Assembly: GCF_004009905.1 (NCBI RefSeq)
Contig: NZ_ML136871.1
Location: forward strand, 62,001-126,000
DNA from: Lactobacillus xujianguonis
Lineage (GTDB): Bacteria; Bacillota; Bacilli; Lactobacillales; Lactobacillaceae
Reading direction: 5' to 3'
DNA: 64,000 nucleotides
In this document: positions 18,489 to 27,100 of the stretch, piece by piece
Numbering within the stretch: the stretch's first letter is position 1
How the letters are laid out: the number at the start of each line of letters is the position of its first letter
The notes under the pieces: model-generated
Seen by the model: only the letters and a program-made list of their open reading frames with translations
Database searches by the model: none
What the model was told of the DNA's origin: nothing
Program-made: the position numbers and the translations under genes

Positions 18489-18705
18489 TCAATTCCTTTC
18501 TTAATTTGTCATTTTCAGCTTCTGCTTTAAGCCATCTTTTACGATATAACTCAGCGTCTTGGGACTTTCTCTTTAAATCCTCGTCTTTTTCTTCAATAAT
18601 CTTAGCAAATGAATTTTGCTTTGAGCTGTTAAAAGCTTTATAGAACAGGGTTACTGCTGTAATTAAACTACCAATGGCAGTGAGGATATATCCAATTCCA
18701 TTCAC
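18472..18705 (-). CDS. Small membrane protein with coiled coil, lysis module
   Basis: About 77 aa. N-terminal membrane helix (GIGYILTAIGSLITAVTLFYKAF), then a strongly charged coiled coil (SFAKIIEEKDEDLKRK to KLRKELNDRDN). The longer open frame from 18849 would overlap the upstream gene by over 120 bases, so a GTG at 18705 (or 18720) is preferred; no strong ribosome site is seen. It may be a second holin/antiholin subunit. Overlaps the holin start by 17 bases. Confidence 0.6.
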   Translation of the reverse strand: MNGIGYILTAIGSLITAVTLFYKAFNSSKQNSFAKIIEEKDEDLKRKSQDAELYRKRWLKAEAENDKLRKELNDRDN

Positions 18706-18722
18706 ACTTACAACACCCACTT

Positions 18723-19142
18723 TCAGGCATCGCAAGCGGTCAAATAGATAAAACCAAAAATGATTAAATCTCCCCATGCTGAGTGTCCCATACGATAGTA
18801 TGGCGTAAATGCACCGTGAGTCAGTTGTATCAAAGCTAAAGCCATACATACAACGCCAGCCATCACTAGCAGTATTTTAGTGATAATAATTATTTGTATT
18901 TTCGTTTTGGTTTTATGGACGTAAGGTGTAACAAAAGCAAATGCCATAAGTAACACACCTAATGCAATTAAGCCAATCGCTACATACTTGCTGTTCTCAT
19001 ACTGCTTCCACTGTGGAGGATAGATAAAGTACTTAGTATCCTTTGTTAGCAGCAAACCTTTACCCAAAATAAAAAGTCCGATTAGAATTTCAGAATATCT
19101 CACATTAAGCTTGGCTTTGATCTTCTCCAGATCTTGTTGCAT
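18723..19142 (-). CDS. Four-helix membrane protein, lysis/tail boundary
   Basis: 139 aa from ATG at 19142 (MQQDLEKIKAKLNVRYSE); the frame is open further upstream but that part overlaps the XkdX-like gene. Four hydrophobic segments (EILIGLFILGKGLLL, VAIGLIALGVLLMAFAFV, IIIITKILLVMAGVVCMALALI, WGDLIIFGFIYLTAC). No family recognised; found next to holin and likely involved in lysis or lysogen surface change. Confidence 0.6.
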   Translation of the reverse strand: MQQDLEKIKAKLNVRYSEILIGLFILGKGLLLTKDTKYFIYPPQWKQYENSKYVAIGLIALGVLLMAFAFVTPYVHKTKTKIQIIIITKILLVMAGVVCMALALIQLTHGAFTPYYRMGHSAWGDLIIFGFIYLTACDA

Positions 19143-19263
19143 CGTTATCGCCCACAATCTTCTTAAAATCATCTTCAGATAGAGAGCCATCTTGCACTTG
19201 GCTTTCTAAAAACATACGGTCAAAAAAGCCAGCTTGATAGCCAAATTGATAAATTTCAAACAT
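19105..19263 (-). CDS. XkdX-like small phage protein
   Basis: 52 aa: MFEIYQFGYQAGFFDRMF, then DGSLSEDDFKKIVGD. The pattern (short N-terminal aromatic helix, G-x-I/L-T/S-x-E-D/E-F-K-x-I-x-G) is that of the XkdX family found at the tail-fibre/lysis boundary of Gram-positive siphophages. GGGAGAGTAATT precedes the ATG. Overlaps the next gene. Confidence 0.7.
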   Translation of the reverse strand: MFEIYQFGYQAGFFDRMFLESQVQDGSLSEDDFKKIVGDNDATRSGEDQSQA

Positions 19264-19265
19264 AA

Positions 19266-19757
19266 TTACTCTCCCTCCTTAGGTGTAGCAGTGGTTGCTG
19301 GTGTTGGCGTTGCCTTAAGTGATTTAATGTCTGCACTTAAAGTACCTAGTTGACCTGCAATCATCGTAACCATTTTAGTTAACTGATCATTCTTAACACT
19401 CTCTGCAGTCTTAGCCTTAGCACTCTCATCTTGTTGCTGCTGAATTGCTTCAACCCTGTCTTTAATCTTGGCTAATTGGTTAGCTACCCCACTTGTGGAG
19501 TTTTCCAGCCACTTGCCGGTTGACCAGTTAAATTTAGGACTAGTTAAACCAGTTGGAACATCAACAACAATTGGATAGCGATTGAAATCTTGTTTTTCTG
19601 AAAGTAAGACTGGTTCACAGTCATGTTTTTCATCTGATCTGTATGCCAATTGTACAAACAGGCCGTTACCAACTTGTTTCTTCATTTCATTTGCTTTGTC
19701 TTGCCAATTCTTGTTTTCTTCCACAGTAGGTGTGGAGGTTTGTGTTTCTTCTACCAT
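19266..19757 (-). CDS. Baseplate/tail-fibre accessory protein
   Basis: 163 aa. Acidic Thr-rich start, a compact middle with VVDVPTGLTSPKFNWSTGKWLE, a coiled coil (VANQLAKIKDRVEAIQQQQDES), then helix and Ala/Thr/Pro-rich tail. The middle segment resembles short phage proteins that pair with an XkdX gene. Role in the baseplate is inferred from position. Confidence 0.6.
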   Translation of the reverse strand: MVEETQTSTPTVEENKNWQDKANEMKKQVGNGLFVQLAYRSDEKHDCEPVLLSEKQDFNRYPIVVDVPTGLTSPKFNWSTGKWLENSTSGVANQLAKIKDRVEAIQQQQDESAKAKTAESVKNDQLTKMVTMIAGQLGTLSADIKSLKATPTPATTATPKEGE

Positions 19758-19786
19758 AATTAATTTTCCTTTCTTAAATAATTCAA

Positions 19787-19858
19787 TGTATTTTTCTCAG
19801 AAAAAACAGACCCCTTGAGCGACAAGGGATTCCGCTGTTTTGTATTTTTCTCAGAAAA
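19787..19858 (-). terminator. Hairpin flanked by 18-bp direct repeats (tandem terminators)
   Basis: The stem AAAACAG..CCCTTG/CAAGGG..CTGTTTT (about 19802-19840) is followed on the minus strand by TTTTTT. It lies between two identical 18-base copies of TGTATTTTTCTCAGAAAA (19787-19804 and 19841-19858). A second hairpin GCCCCA/TGGGGC plus TTTT lies just upstream at about 19858-19877. Expected to lower transcription into the lysis genes. Confidence 0.6.
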
Positions 19859-19898
19859 TAAAAGCCCCAGGTGGGGCGTTCTCGTTAACGTTTGTCAT
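19851..19898 (-). CDS. 15-aa peptide ORF running into a terminator
   Basis: Encodes MTNVNENAPPGAFIF behind AAGGAG with a 10-base spacer. Its codons form the GCCCCACCTGGGGC stem of a terminator, and its stop lies in the T-rich tail. A translated leader of this kind could open the terminator; coding status is uncertain. Confidence 0.35.
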   Translation of the reverse strand: MTNVNENAPPGAFIF

Positions 19899-19916
19899 AA
19901 ACGATAGTCTCCTTAC

Positions 19917-20351
19917 TTATCCCTCAATTACTAAATTAACAGTGTGCTTAAATTTTAGTTCCCAGGTATTGACACCAGTAAATCCATCATTATTACCCAC
20001 AAGGAAAATGATATATTTTGCATTACCAGTATTAAAAGTTGCACTTGAGCCATTCTCCCAATTGGCGCTTGGATTATAAACTTTAGACCCTGCTTGAGGA
20101 GAGTCCACCAAGTAATACATCCATAGAAAATTTTTATTTGTTAATGGATTAACTTCTACAGAAACTGTCTCGTTCGGATACACTTTAATGAATTTAGATA
20201 CAAATCTTGTACCGCTTGCTGTTGGATCATTAATTATTAAAGTGTTTTTATATCCTGGTACAAACATAGTCTTAGGCACCCAAGACATTACATTTTCAGT
20301 AATATTGTTACGTATAGTTTCAAAGCTCTTCCCTTCTATTGATATAAACAT
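19917..20351 (-). CDS. Putative receptor-binding/tail-tip protein
   Basis: 144 aa, beta-rich, begins MFISIEGKSFETI; no recognised domain. Aromatic-rich strands (NKNFLWMYYLVD, ANWENGSSATF, NTWELKFKHTVNL) suggest a jelly-roll or carbohydrate-binding fold. Starts one base after the previous gene's stop, so translation is probably coupled. Function inferred from position in the baseplate cluster. Confidence 0.6.
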   Translation of the reverse strand: MFISIEGKSFETIRNNITENVMSWVPKTMFVPGYKNTLIINDPTASGTRFVSKFIKVYPNETVSVEVNPLTNKNFLWMYYLVDSPQAGSKVYNPSANWENGSSATFNTGNAKYIIFLVGNNDGFTGVNTWELKFKHTVNLVIEG

Positions 20352-20352
20352 C

Positions 20353-21075
20353 TTAAACCGCCACCTCCTTCACGAAAGTGGTGTAATCATTGATGTAAAG
20401 CCTATAGCGGAGCTTTACCCCCCCCATTTTGGATTCCAAGGCAGATAAACGGTTACTTAATGCATCATAGTCTGACCTCATTACATAATCTTTAATCGAT
20501 GGGATCCATTTAGGGCAATGCGTTCCTTTGACCATCGTCATTGATCCTATATAGAACGTTCTGTTATTTGCGCTTTCAATTCTCAATCCAAAAGGATTTT
20601 TAACATTATGATCCGAGTTTGCTACTGCTGTGATTGTTATCCAAGACCAAGGAAGTTCAGATTGTGAGCTTTTTATAATGTCGTGCCCAGAAAGAGTCAC
20701 AACTTGGCCATTAATTGTTTTATGTAAGATACTTCCATCGCCGCCATTTGAATCTAATGTATATGCTTGAAAATAAACGTCATTTTTATTTGTAGGTGAA
20801 AAGACATATGCGCCCAAAGTAAAAATATCACCAGCTTTAACAAACAACTGCTTTTGGAATGTTCCTGCCCATGGTGCAAAATTGTGAAAAGCAATATTGC
20901 CATTAGGATCTAATTTTGTATCAGTTAAATTTTTATTTAGGTAATTATAACCAGCGCTCTCCCAATTAGTGCCTGAAAAATCAGATGTTCCAACATATAG
21001 ATTAGTTTGTGGAATATCCTTCTTTTCTGCCAACTGAATTGGGTTCTTAGCTCCTTTTAGAAAAATGCTTGCCAT
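20353..21075 (-). CDS. Carbohydrate-binding-like baseplate protein with 3' G8 tract
   Basis: 240 aa. N-terminal adaptor (MASIFLKGAKNPIQLAEK), then a CBM-like beta-sandwich (TNWESAGYNYLN to FYIGSMTMVKGTHCPKWIPS, about 35-195), a short coiled coil (DALSNRLSALESK) and a 23-residue tail starting GGVKLRYRLY. The Gly-Gly-Val is written ATG-GGG-GGG-GTA, a run of eight G (20418-20425). Gain or loss of one G gives a stop within about six codons. Likely binds host wall sugars. Confidence 0.68.
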   Translation of the reverse strand: MASIFLKGAKNPIQLAEKKDIPQTNLYVGTSDFSGTNWESAGYNYLNKNLTDTKLDPNGNIAFHNFAPWAGTFQKQLFVKAGDIFTLGAYVFSPTNKNDVYFQAYTLDSNGGDGSILHKTINGQVVTLSGHDIIKSSQSELPWSWITITAVANSDHNVKNPFGLRIESANNRTFYIGSMTMVKGTHCPKWIPSIKDYVMRSDYDALSNRLSALESKMGGVKLRYRLYINDYTTFVKEVAV

Positions 21076-21470
21076 TATGCTACCTCCAATCTTGTGGAAG
21101 TAGCTAAAGCCTTGCGCCAGTAAGAATGTAGGCTATGCGTTACCCCCCCGATTTCAAGTGCGTGCCAGGTATTCCATTGAATCGGATCTCCGCCTTTAGT
21201 TCTTACAAACAATTTAGAATTTGTATCAATTACTAATTGGAACATAGCAGGAGCACTTGGTATAAATTTTGCAGTAATATATTTTGCCCATGGAGCGGTA
21301 GCATTAGGAGAATTAATTGGCTTTTCACCCCATGAAGCATAAATTCCAGGTTCAAGAGAGTTTAAATCAACATGACTATCAATCTTAACAATTTGATTGC
21401 TATTAACGAGAGCTGATAGCAGACTGTGAGCATTTAAAAGCTCTTCACCTTTAGCAAAAAATCTAGCCAT
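21075..21470 (-). CDS. Pyocin-knob-like receptor-binding protein with 3' G7 tract
   Basis: 131 aa. Adaptor MARFFAKGEELLNAH, then a knob-like domain (LNSLEPGIYASWG, MFQLVIDTNSKLFVRTKGG, IQWNTWHALEIGG), the pattern of pyocin/tail-fibre knob domains. The last 24 residues follow the Gly-Gly-Val motif encoded ATC-GGG-GGG-GTA (G7 at 21143-21149); slippage truncates them immediately. The start overlaps the previous stop by 8 bases. Confidence 0.7.
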   Translation of the reverse strand: MARFFAKGEELLNAHSLLSALVNSNQIVKIDSHVDLNSLEPGIYASWGEKPINSPNATAPWAKYITAKFIPSAPAMFQLVIDTNSKLFVRTKGGDPIQWNTWHALEIGGVTHSLHSYWRKALATSTRLEVA

Positions 21471-21951
21471 TGTAAAGCACCGCCTTTCCGCGGTACCAGT
21501 GGGTTAGGAGACTACTGAGTACCCCCCCGATTTGCTTTTTTAGGTCTGAAATTTCTTGTTCTAATCGTTGGATGTCAGACTTCCACGCAATGTAATCTTC
21601 CCAGCCACCTAATGCCGTATTATTAATGCCGTTTAAAGATGTAATTTTAGCTTTATGGGCAAAAGAATTAATACTAAAGATCTTAATTGTATCCTTTCCA
21701 CCAAAAGCTATTGCATCAGAATAATTATCAGCAAAAGCACCATTTACATTGCTAGGAAATTCGTCTCTAATAACCATCAAATGTCCATCAGAGTCATTAA
21801 CTCCAAGCTGCTTAACCAAGTCTTTATAATCTGCTGGATTTTGTGAACCTAAATGCTTATACAAAGGTGTATCCACATTTACTTTCTTATCAAAATCCTT
21901 CTGGCTGACATCATTTAAAATCTGCTTGCCATTTTCATAGATTTGAGTCAT
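21463..21951 (-). CDS. Baseplate protein with coiled coil and 3' G7 tract
   Basis: 162 aa. Adaptor MTQIYENGKQILND, a central beta-rich domain (about 55-120), a coiled coil (DIQRLEQEISDLKKQ) and a tail GGVLSSLLTHWYRGKAVLYNG. Gly-Gly-Val is written ATC-GGG-GGG-GTA (21522-21528). A GAAAGGAGAAAAC ribosome site precedes the ATG. Shares adaptor and tail layout with the next two genes, consistent with modular duplication and swapping of receptor-binding units. Confidence 0.65.
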   Translation of the reverse strand: MTQIYENGKQILNDVSQKDFDKKVNVDTPLYKHLGSQNPADYKDLVKQLGVNDSDGHLMVIRDEFPSNVNGAFADNYSDAIAFGGKDTIKIFSINSFAHKAKITSLNGINNTALGGWEDYIAWKSDIQRLEQEISDLKKQIGGVLSSLLTHWYRGKAVLYNG

Positions 21952-22049
21952 ATGTTTTCTCCTTTCAAAAATAAAAACGGCAGCTATTCACTGTCGTTGC
22001 ATAAAATCGTTATCGTTAGTGTTATCAATTCTTCTTATAAGCATAAGAA

Positions 22050-22565
22050 TTATCCTAACCTCTTTGTTTCTATGGCTCCATCCTTAATAATGTATTTCTT
22101 TACATCGTCATATTTAACCCAAACCATATATAGGAAGGGTGCCTTTACTTCAGCCGAATCCATTGTCCAACTATTATCATCTGTGGCGTTGTAAAAGACC
22201 CCTAAAAATAAGGTATCTTTAGCACGATAATTAACATTATCAGGTGTAATAGCTAAATTATTAGCAGGGATAATTGCTTCACTTAAAATAGTAGAATTAT
22301 TATAATTATCCCCCCAGTTTCTGGGGTCGTTATCTTTCATTGCCAAAAAAGCGTTAAAAATTTCATCTTTTTTTATTGTGTCATATGCAAGCCAATCAAA
22401 AGTCGTGATTTTTTCATTGGTCTTTCTGTATTTAGACCAGTCAATTGCTTGTCCAATTAAGTTAGGCATACATTCCGTATTACTTAATTGATAAATTCCA
22501 TCTTTTGACGTTGTTATTGGATAATAATCGGTGTTCTTATATCCAAGCATCTTTGTTTCAGCCAT
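22050..22565 (-). CDS. Tail/baseplate protein, unknown
   Basis: 171 aa soluble protein; begins MAETKMLGYKNTDYYPITTSKDGIYQLS. No family recognised. Contains a G6 run (22310-22315) that is one arm of a CCCCAG/CTGGGG inverted repeat. An imperfect hairpin before a T run (about 21975-21995) separates it from the three G-tract genes. Confidence 0.6.
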   Translation of the reverse strand: MAETKMLGYKNTDYYPITTSKDGIYQLSNTECMPNLIGQAIDWSKYRKTNEKITTFDWLAYDTIKKDEIFNAFLAMKDNDPRNWGDNYNNSTILSEAIIPANNLAITPDNVNYRAKDTLFLGVFYNATDDNSWTMDSAEVKAPFLYMVWVKYDDVKKYIIKDGAIETKRLG

Positions 22566-22580
22566 TACGCAACCACCTTT

Positions 22581-24002
22581 CTAGTGCACTATATATACGA
22601 TATGTTCCTTGTTTTTCTGCTCTGCCGGCAGTTTATTGTAGTCAGCTTCTGAGATTTCTACACCATGTGTTGCAGCGTCTAAGTCTGTCTTAGTAGCATA
22701 ATTGTTTTGCATTTGAGCAATCGTGTTTTTGATATTTTGCAAATCGCTTGAATTGTCCTGTTGATTAACCTTATCTTGCAGAGCAACAATTGCGTCATGA
22801 TTACTGGTAACTGTGATAACAGTGTTATCAGGTAAAGTTGCCGAAGTTGGTCCATCATCTGCATCGTAGATATAAACCCCATCACCTGTCTTAGACGCTT
22901 CAAATGCTGCTTGAGGGCTGTCGTAACCTGTGTGATTAACTTTGAAGTTAATGTCACCTTTTTGTCCATTAAAGCTAGTAACACCACCTGCAGGCAAGCT
23001 AATGTTGCCGTTGCTATCTGGCTGAACGTTATTAACTGTTTTGACCTTACCTGCATCGTTCAGCTTTTCATTAACTTGATCTTGAGTGTAATAATTGGCT
23101 AAATCATCAGTAATTTTTTCATTTGTTTCCCTTTTGGTGTAGTAATTTTGTAAATCTGATGGTTTAACGAATCGAGTAAAGTCTATGGCACTAAACTGCT
23201 TTGCAAGCTGTTGCATCTTGGATACGGCATCATTAATTTGCTTCTGAATATTAGTAACATCAGTGCCATTCTGTTGTACTTGAGCAAGTATGCCATTAAC
23301 CTGTTTTTGATAGCTATCAATTGTGGAAGTTTCCCAAGACTCAAAATTAGTTCTTAATTTGGAAAAATCATCATTATACTTCTGATTGATCGTATTAGTA
23401 TATCCTTCCACATTAGAGAGAGCAGCAGTAGTTTTATCTGTTAAATCTTTTAAAGCGTTAGTAATCGCTTGTTGATTAGCAGCTTTGGTATTAGTAATCT
23501 GCTCAGTAAGTTGCGCTTGCATATCATTTAGATCACTTGTTAATTTTGTTTGGACGCCTGCCATTGCAGTTTCCAAAGCTTTAAGTGATCCTACATAATC
23601 ATTATTGGTAACACTAATCTGAGCGTCTTTTTCAACATCAAAATAAAAATTTTTAGTGGAGTCTACTGTAGTGCCATCAGTAATCTCAAACCAAGCTTTA
23701 CCACTTGCTGTATAAATATCAGGTTGTAAACAGTATGTAAAAATGCCTTTACTGTCGTTATCTGAACTACGAGTAAATTTACCAGAATTGTCTCCTTGCC
23801 CATTATCAATAATGATTTTATTACCATTTTTGTTCTCACAAAAAACTAGATTTTTACCAGTCAAGTTATAGGCAGAATTATCTGCATTTAAAACCGTGAC
23901 AGTAATTGATAAGCCATTTTCATCTTGTCGAAGTTTACGATGTGCATTATCAATTACTGCTGTGCTCTTGTCTGTTGTTAGAGTTATTGGCGCTAGACTC
24001 AT
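22581..24002 (-). CDS. Baseplate upper protein (BppU-like) with coiled-coil stalk
   Basis: 473 aa. Residues about 1-140 match the BppU N-terminal beta domain that docks on Dit/Tal (LRQDENGLSITVTVLNADNSAYNLTGKNLVF, then a phage-typical F-x-V sheet). Long coiled coils follow (about 150-330), then a small distal domain (GGVTSFNGQKGDINFK onwards) ending KEHIVYIVH. Probably a trimeric stalk that carries receptor-binding tips. AGAAAGGAGAAGGCTC precedes the ATG. Confidence 0.8.
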   Translation of the reverse strand: MSLAPITLTTDKSTAVIDNAHRKLRQDENGLSITVTVLNADNSAYNLTGKNLVFCENKNGNKIIIDNGQGDNSGKFTRSSDNDSKGIFTYCLQPDIYTASGKAWFEITDGTTVDSTKNFYFDVEKDAQISVTNNDYVGSLKALETAMAGVQTKLTSDLNDMQAQLTEQITNTKAANQQAITNALKDLTDKTTAALSNVEGYTNTINQKYNDDFSKLRTNFESWETSTIDSYQKQVNGILAQVQQNGTDVTNIQKQINDAVSKMQQLAKQFSAIDFTRFVKPSDLQNYYTKRETNEKITDDLANYYTQDQVNEKLNDAGKVKTVNNVQPDSNGNISLPAGGVTSFNGQKGDINFKVNHTGYDSPQAAFEASKTGDGVYIYDADDGPTSATLPDNTVITVTSNHDAIVALQDKVNQQDNSSDLQNIKNTIAQMQNNYATKTDLDAATHGVEISEADYNKLPAEQKNKEHIVYIVH

Positions 24003-24162
24003 GAGCCTTCTCCTTTCTATATTTATCTACAATTTTCTGTAACTCAGCATTTCTAATTTCTAACTGGTTCTTTTCATCAGTTACTTTGGCCAATTCCATG
24101 TTTAGTTGTGTAATTTGAGTTCCCATGTTATTAGCTAAAGTTGTAATCATTGTATTTTGCAT
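23950..24162 (-). CDS. Small coiled-coil baseplate protein
   Basis: 70 aa: TQLNMELAKVTDEKNQLEIRNAELQKIVDKYRKEK is one continuous coiled coil, with a polar Ser/Asn tail. It overlaps the BppU start by 53 bases in another frame, so the two are translationally coupled. Probably a structural partner of the stalk. Confidence 0.6.
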   Translation of the reverse strand: MQNTMITTLANNMGTQITQLNMELAKVTDEKNQLEIRNAELQKIVDKYRKEKAHESSANNSNNRQEHSSN

Positions 24163-24175
24163 AACGACTTACCTC

Positions 24176-27100
24176 TTATAAATCCCAATACTTTGCAGGT
24201 CCTCTCCAATAGCCTTTAATCCAATTTCCTAAAACATTGTTAGCGGCAGAAGTCCATAAAACCTGTTCACTTCTTCCATTGCGATTCCTAGTGATTATGC
24301 CATCTCTAATTAGTACATCACCTAAACTAGCTTGCGAAGTAGTAATCCAATTTTGGCCACCACCAATATTGATATAACCCGATCCAATAAACGTATTGTA
24401 ATTAGTAGTAGAAATACCAATACCTCCTTGAACATCTCCACTGTCTCCATAGTGAGGCACAGTGTTAGTGACATTACCAATCTGTACAGTTACGTACGGA
24501 TTGCCATTAGAAACTTGCAAGTTTCCTTGAATGGTTCCCAATGATGTAATCGTATCAGTTTGGATATGTGATGCATCCAGTACTGGAATATGTGCCTGAT
24601 CAACGAAAAAATTACCTGTAATTTCACCATTGTATGGATTAACTCCAAACAAAGCATGATCATTCCCGTTTTGGTCTTTAAATGAAATACCATTGTTATT
24701 TAGAGAAAAATAGGTTGACCCATTGTAAGCTCTAATTTCAGTTGGATTCTGCATATTTTCATTTCCAGAATCATCCACAAATTTCAAAATACCTTTAGGT
24801 CCGGTAGCTATATAGCTACCAAGATTATCAATACTTGTTTTCATATCTGACATATGTTTAGCGAAGGCAGCTACGGATTCATCAAATTGCAGCACTTGTT
24901 TACCATTTTTATCAGCAGTGTAGTGAGCATCACCTAACTTGACCATTAAGTTTTCCCAAGCTTGGGTTTGTGCACTGCCTTGAAGCTTAAGAGCTTGGTT
25001 AACAGCCCCGACAAAACCACCAACTTGGTTAACTTGACCAGTAACACGACTAATGCGCTCATTAGATTTCTGATCAATTTTTTTCTGCAGCAGGTGTACC
25101 CAACTAATAGGTAAATTACCCAACGTTAAACTAATATATCGATGTGCTAAGCAGTCCCAAACATAGCCATTAACTTGCACTCTCTCCGACAAATTGTATT
25201 TGTCATACTTAACATACAAATAGTCATACAGCGATAATTGTTGAAAATCAGCATTAATGCCTGACATCTCTTGATAACCAATTGTTGTGCTGATCTGTGG
25301 ATGACCAAAACGGTGTTCAATTAAATACTGTCTACCAATTTCAGTGACTTGATCAATATCTTTTTGAGTAGGAACAAAAGACCCATCCGGTTGCTGACCG
25401 GACAGATCTTGATCATCGTGTGTAAATAGATCTGATACATCCACATATGTGACTTTATCGATATTAGGATTAATGCCAAAGCCATCAGCATATATAGGAC
25501 CAACTTTAACTTTGACAGTTTTTTGAGATTGATCAATGTTAGCCACCATATTGCTACTGGTATCAGTATCAGCCCCAGCATCAGGAGCATTTAACTGAGA
25601 ATTCTTATCATCAATGGAATCTTCAGGTAGCCACCCAGTTTTGCCAGCATAAGTTACTTGCACATAGGTTTTACCATCTCCACCTTTAGCTTCATAACCA
25701 GTTACATCTAAGCTTGTACCGCTTGGAATTGACCAGTTAAGAGCATCATGGGTACTTGGTGTGGAATAAATTTCAACTTTTGAGTGATCAGTAACTCTTT
25801 GCTTTAAGTAGCTGCTAGAAGTCTGAGGCTTAACGGAACCATCTTGTGTATAAGATATACCGGAACTTTTAACCCAACCATACTTAGTATGCTGGTAAGT
25901 TACGCCACCTTGAGTAATTGTACGGTCAATTGTAGTCATACCCTTTTTAGCTTTAACTTTTACTTTTTTCTTCTTAGTTTTCCAGTAATTCTTACTCCGT
26001 TTGCTTTTACTACCAGCTTTATCAACCGTTTTAGTGGTAGCAACCATTTGATGATTTTTATTTAAGTGATACTTAACAGCGCCATCTTTAACGTAACCGT
26101 AACCATAGTTACTAAAACTTTGGTAGGAGCCATCTTGTGAGAGTGACAAGTGAGGACCATATAACCAATTGTGATCACTTACTCTGTACCACAAATCTCC
26201 CTTAGTATTCCGCTCTACCATATCGTAATGGATTCTTTTACCGTTCTTGTACGTCTTACCATTACGGTAATGCTGAGGGCCAATATCAGGTGCATAGTAA
26301 CCGTAAATACTGCCACCTTTTTTGTAAGCCACGACAGCATAGCCAGAAATACTTACACGACTTCCCAAACCTGACTCATCGTGTGGATCAGAAGCTTGTA
26401 CAGTAATATGTCCAGTTACCGGATTAACGATATAAGCACCAGTTTGATCAAAAGTTAACCAATCAGATTCAATCCATCCTCCACCATCTGCCGGATCAAT
26501 TGGATACCAGCCAGTAGAATTAACAGTATTAATTTGATATTTGCCATCAGGAGTAAAGTCACCATCATTAACAATGGTTCCAAGCTTTAACTTTTGACCA
26601 TTAGTAATGGTTCTGATAATTTTCTGACCCTCAACTGGTGAGTCATAAATATTAATCGAACCACCAGCCATGTAAGTAATACCGATACTGCTGTAATTGC
26701 TTTGCCAGCTTGACCAACCGGACCAATCTTCTTTAGCGATAGCTTGACCTGGTTCATAACTTGCAACAAAAACAGCACCGGTAAACATCGACTCGGTGCT
26801 TTTATCATGGTTTAAGGATGTAATGTTTTTGCTATTTACTTCAATACCGGAATCTTTACCAGCATGTAATGTGTGATGAATTCTGAAATTGTCAAATTCC
26901 AACTCACCACCAAATAAACCAAGTAAAGATTGAGTTGCCTCGTCTCCCTCTTGATCTGGATCAGTAAGGATTGAACCAACTGTCTTACCATCCTCAAGAT
27001 TTACGCTGCTTTGACGCATCACATCACTATCAAAAGTAAACTCTTTTTGCGGCTCCATGATGTTAAAAACTTGGTTCATAAAGTCCTGAGCACTTACATT

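Noticed and set aside
18706-18849. Long version of the lysis-module coiled-coil gene starting at 18849
   Set aside because: The extra N-terminus overlaps the neighbouring four-helix membrane gene by more than 120 bases and has no ribosome site.
22310-22326. G6 run in the 171-aa tail gene as a fourth slippage site
   Set aside because: It is shorter, not at a Gly-Gly-Val tail motif, and is better explained as one arm of a CCCCAG/CTGGGG hairpin.
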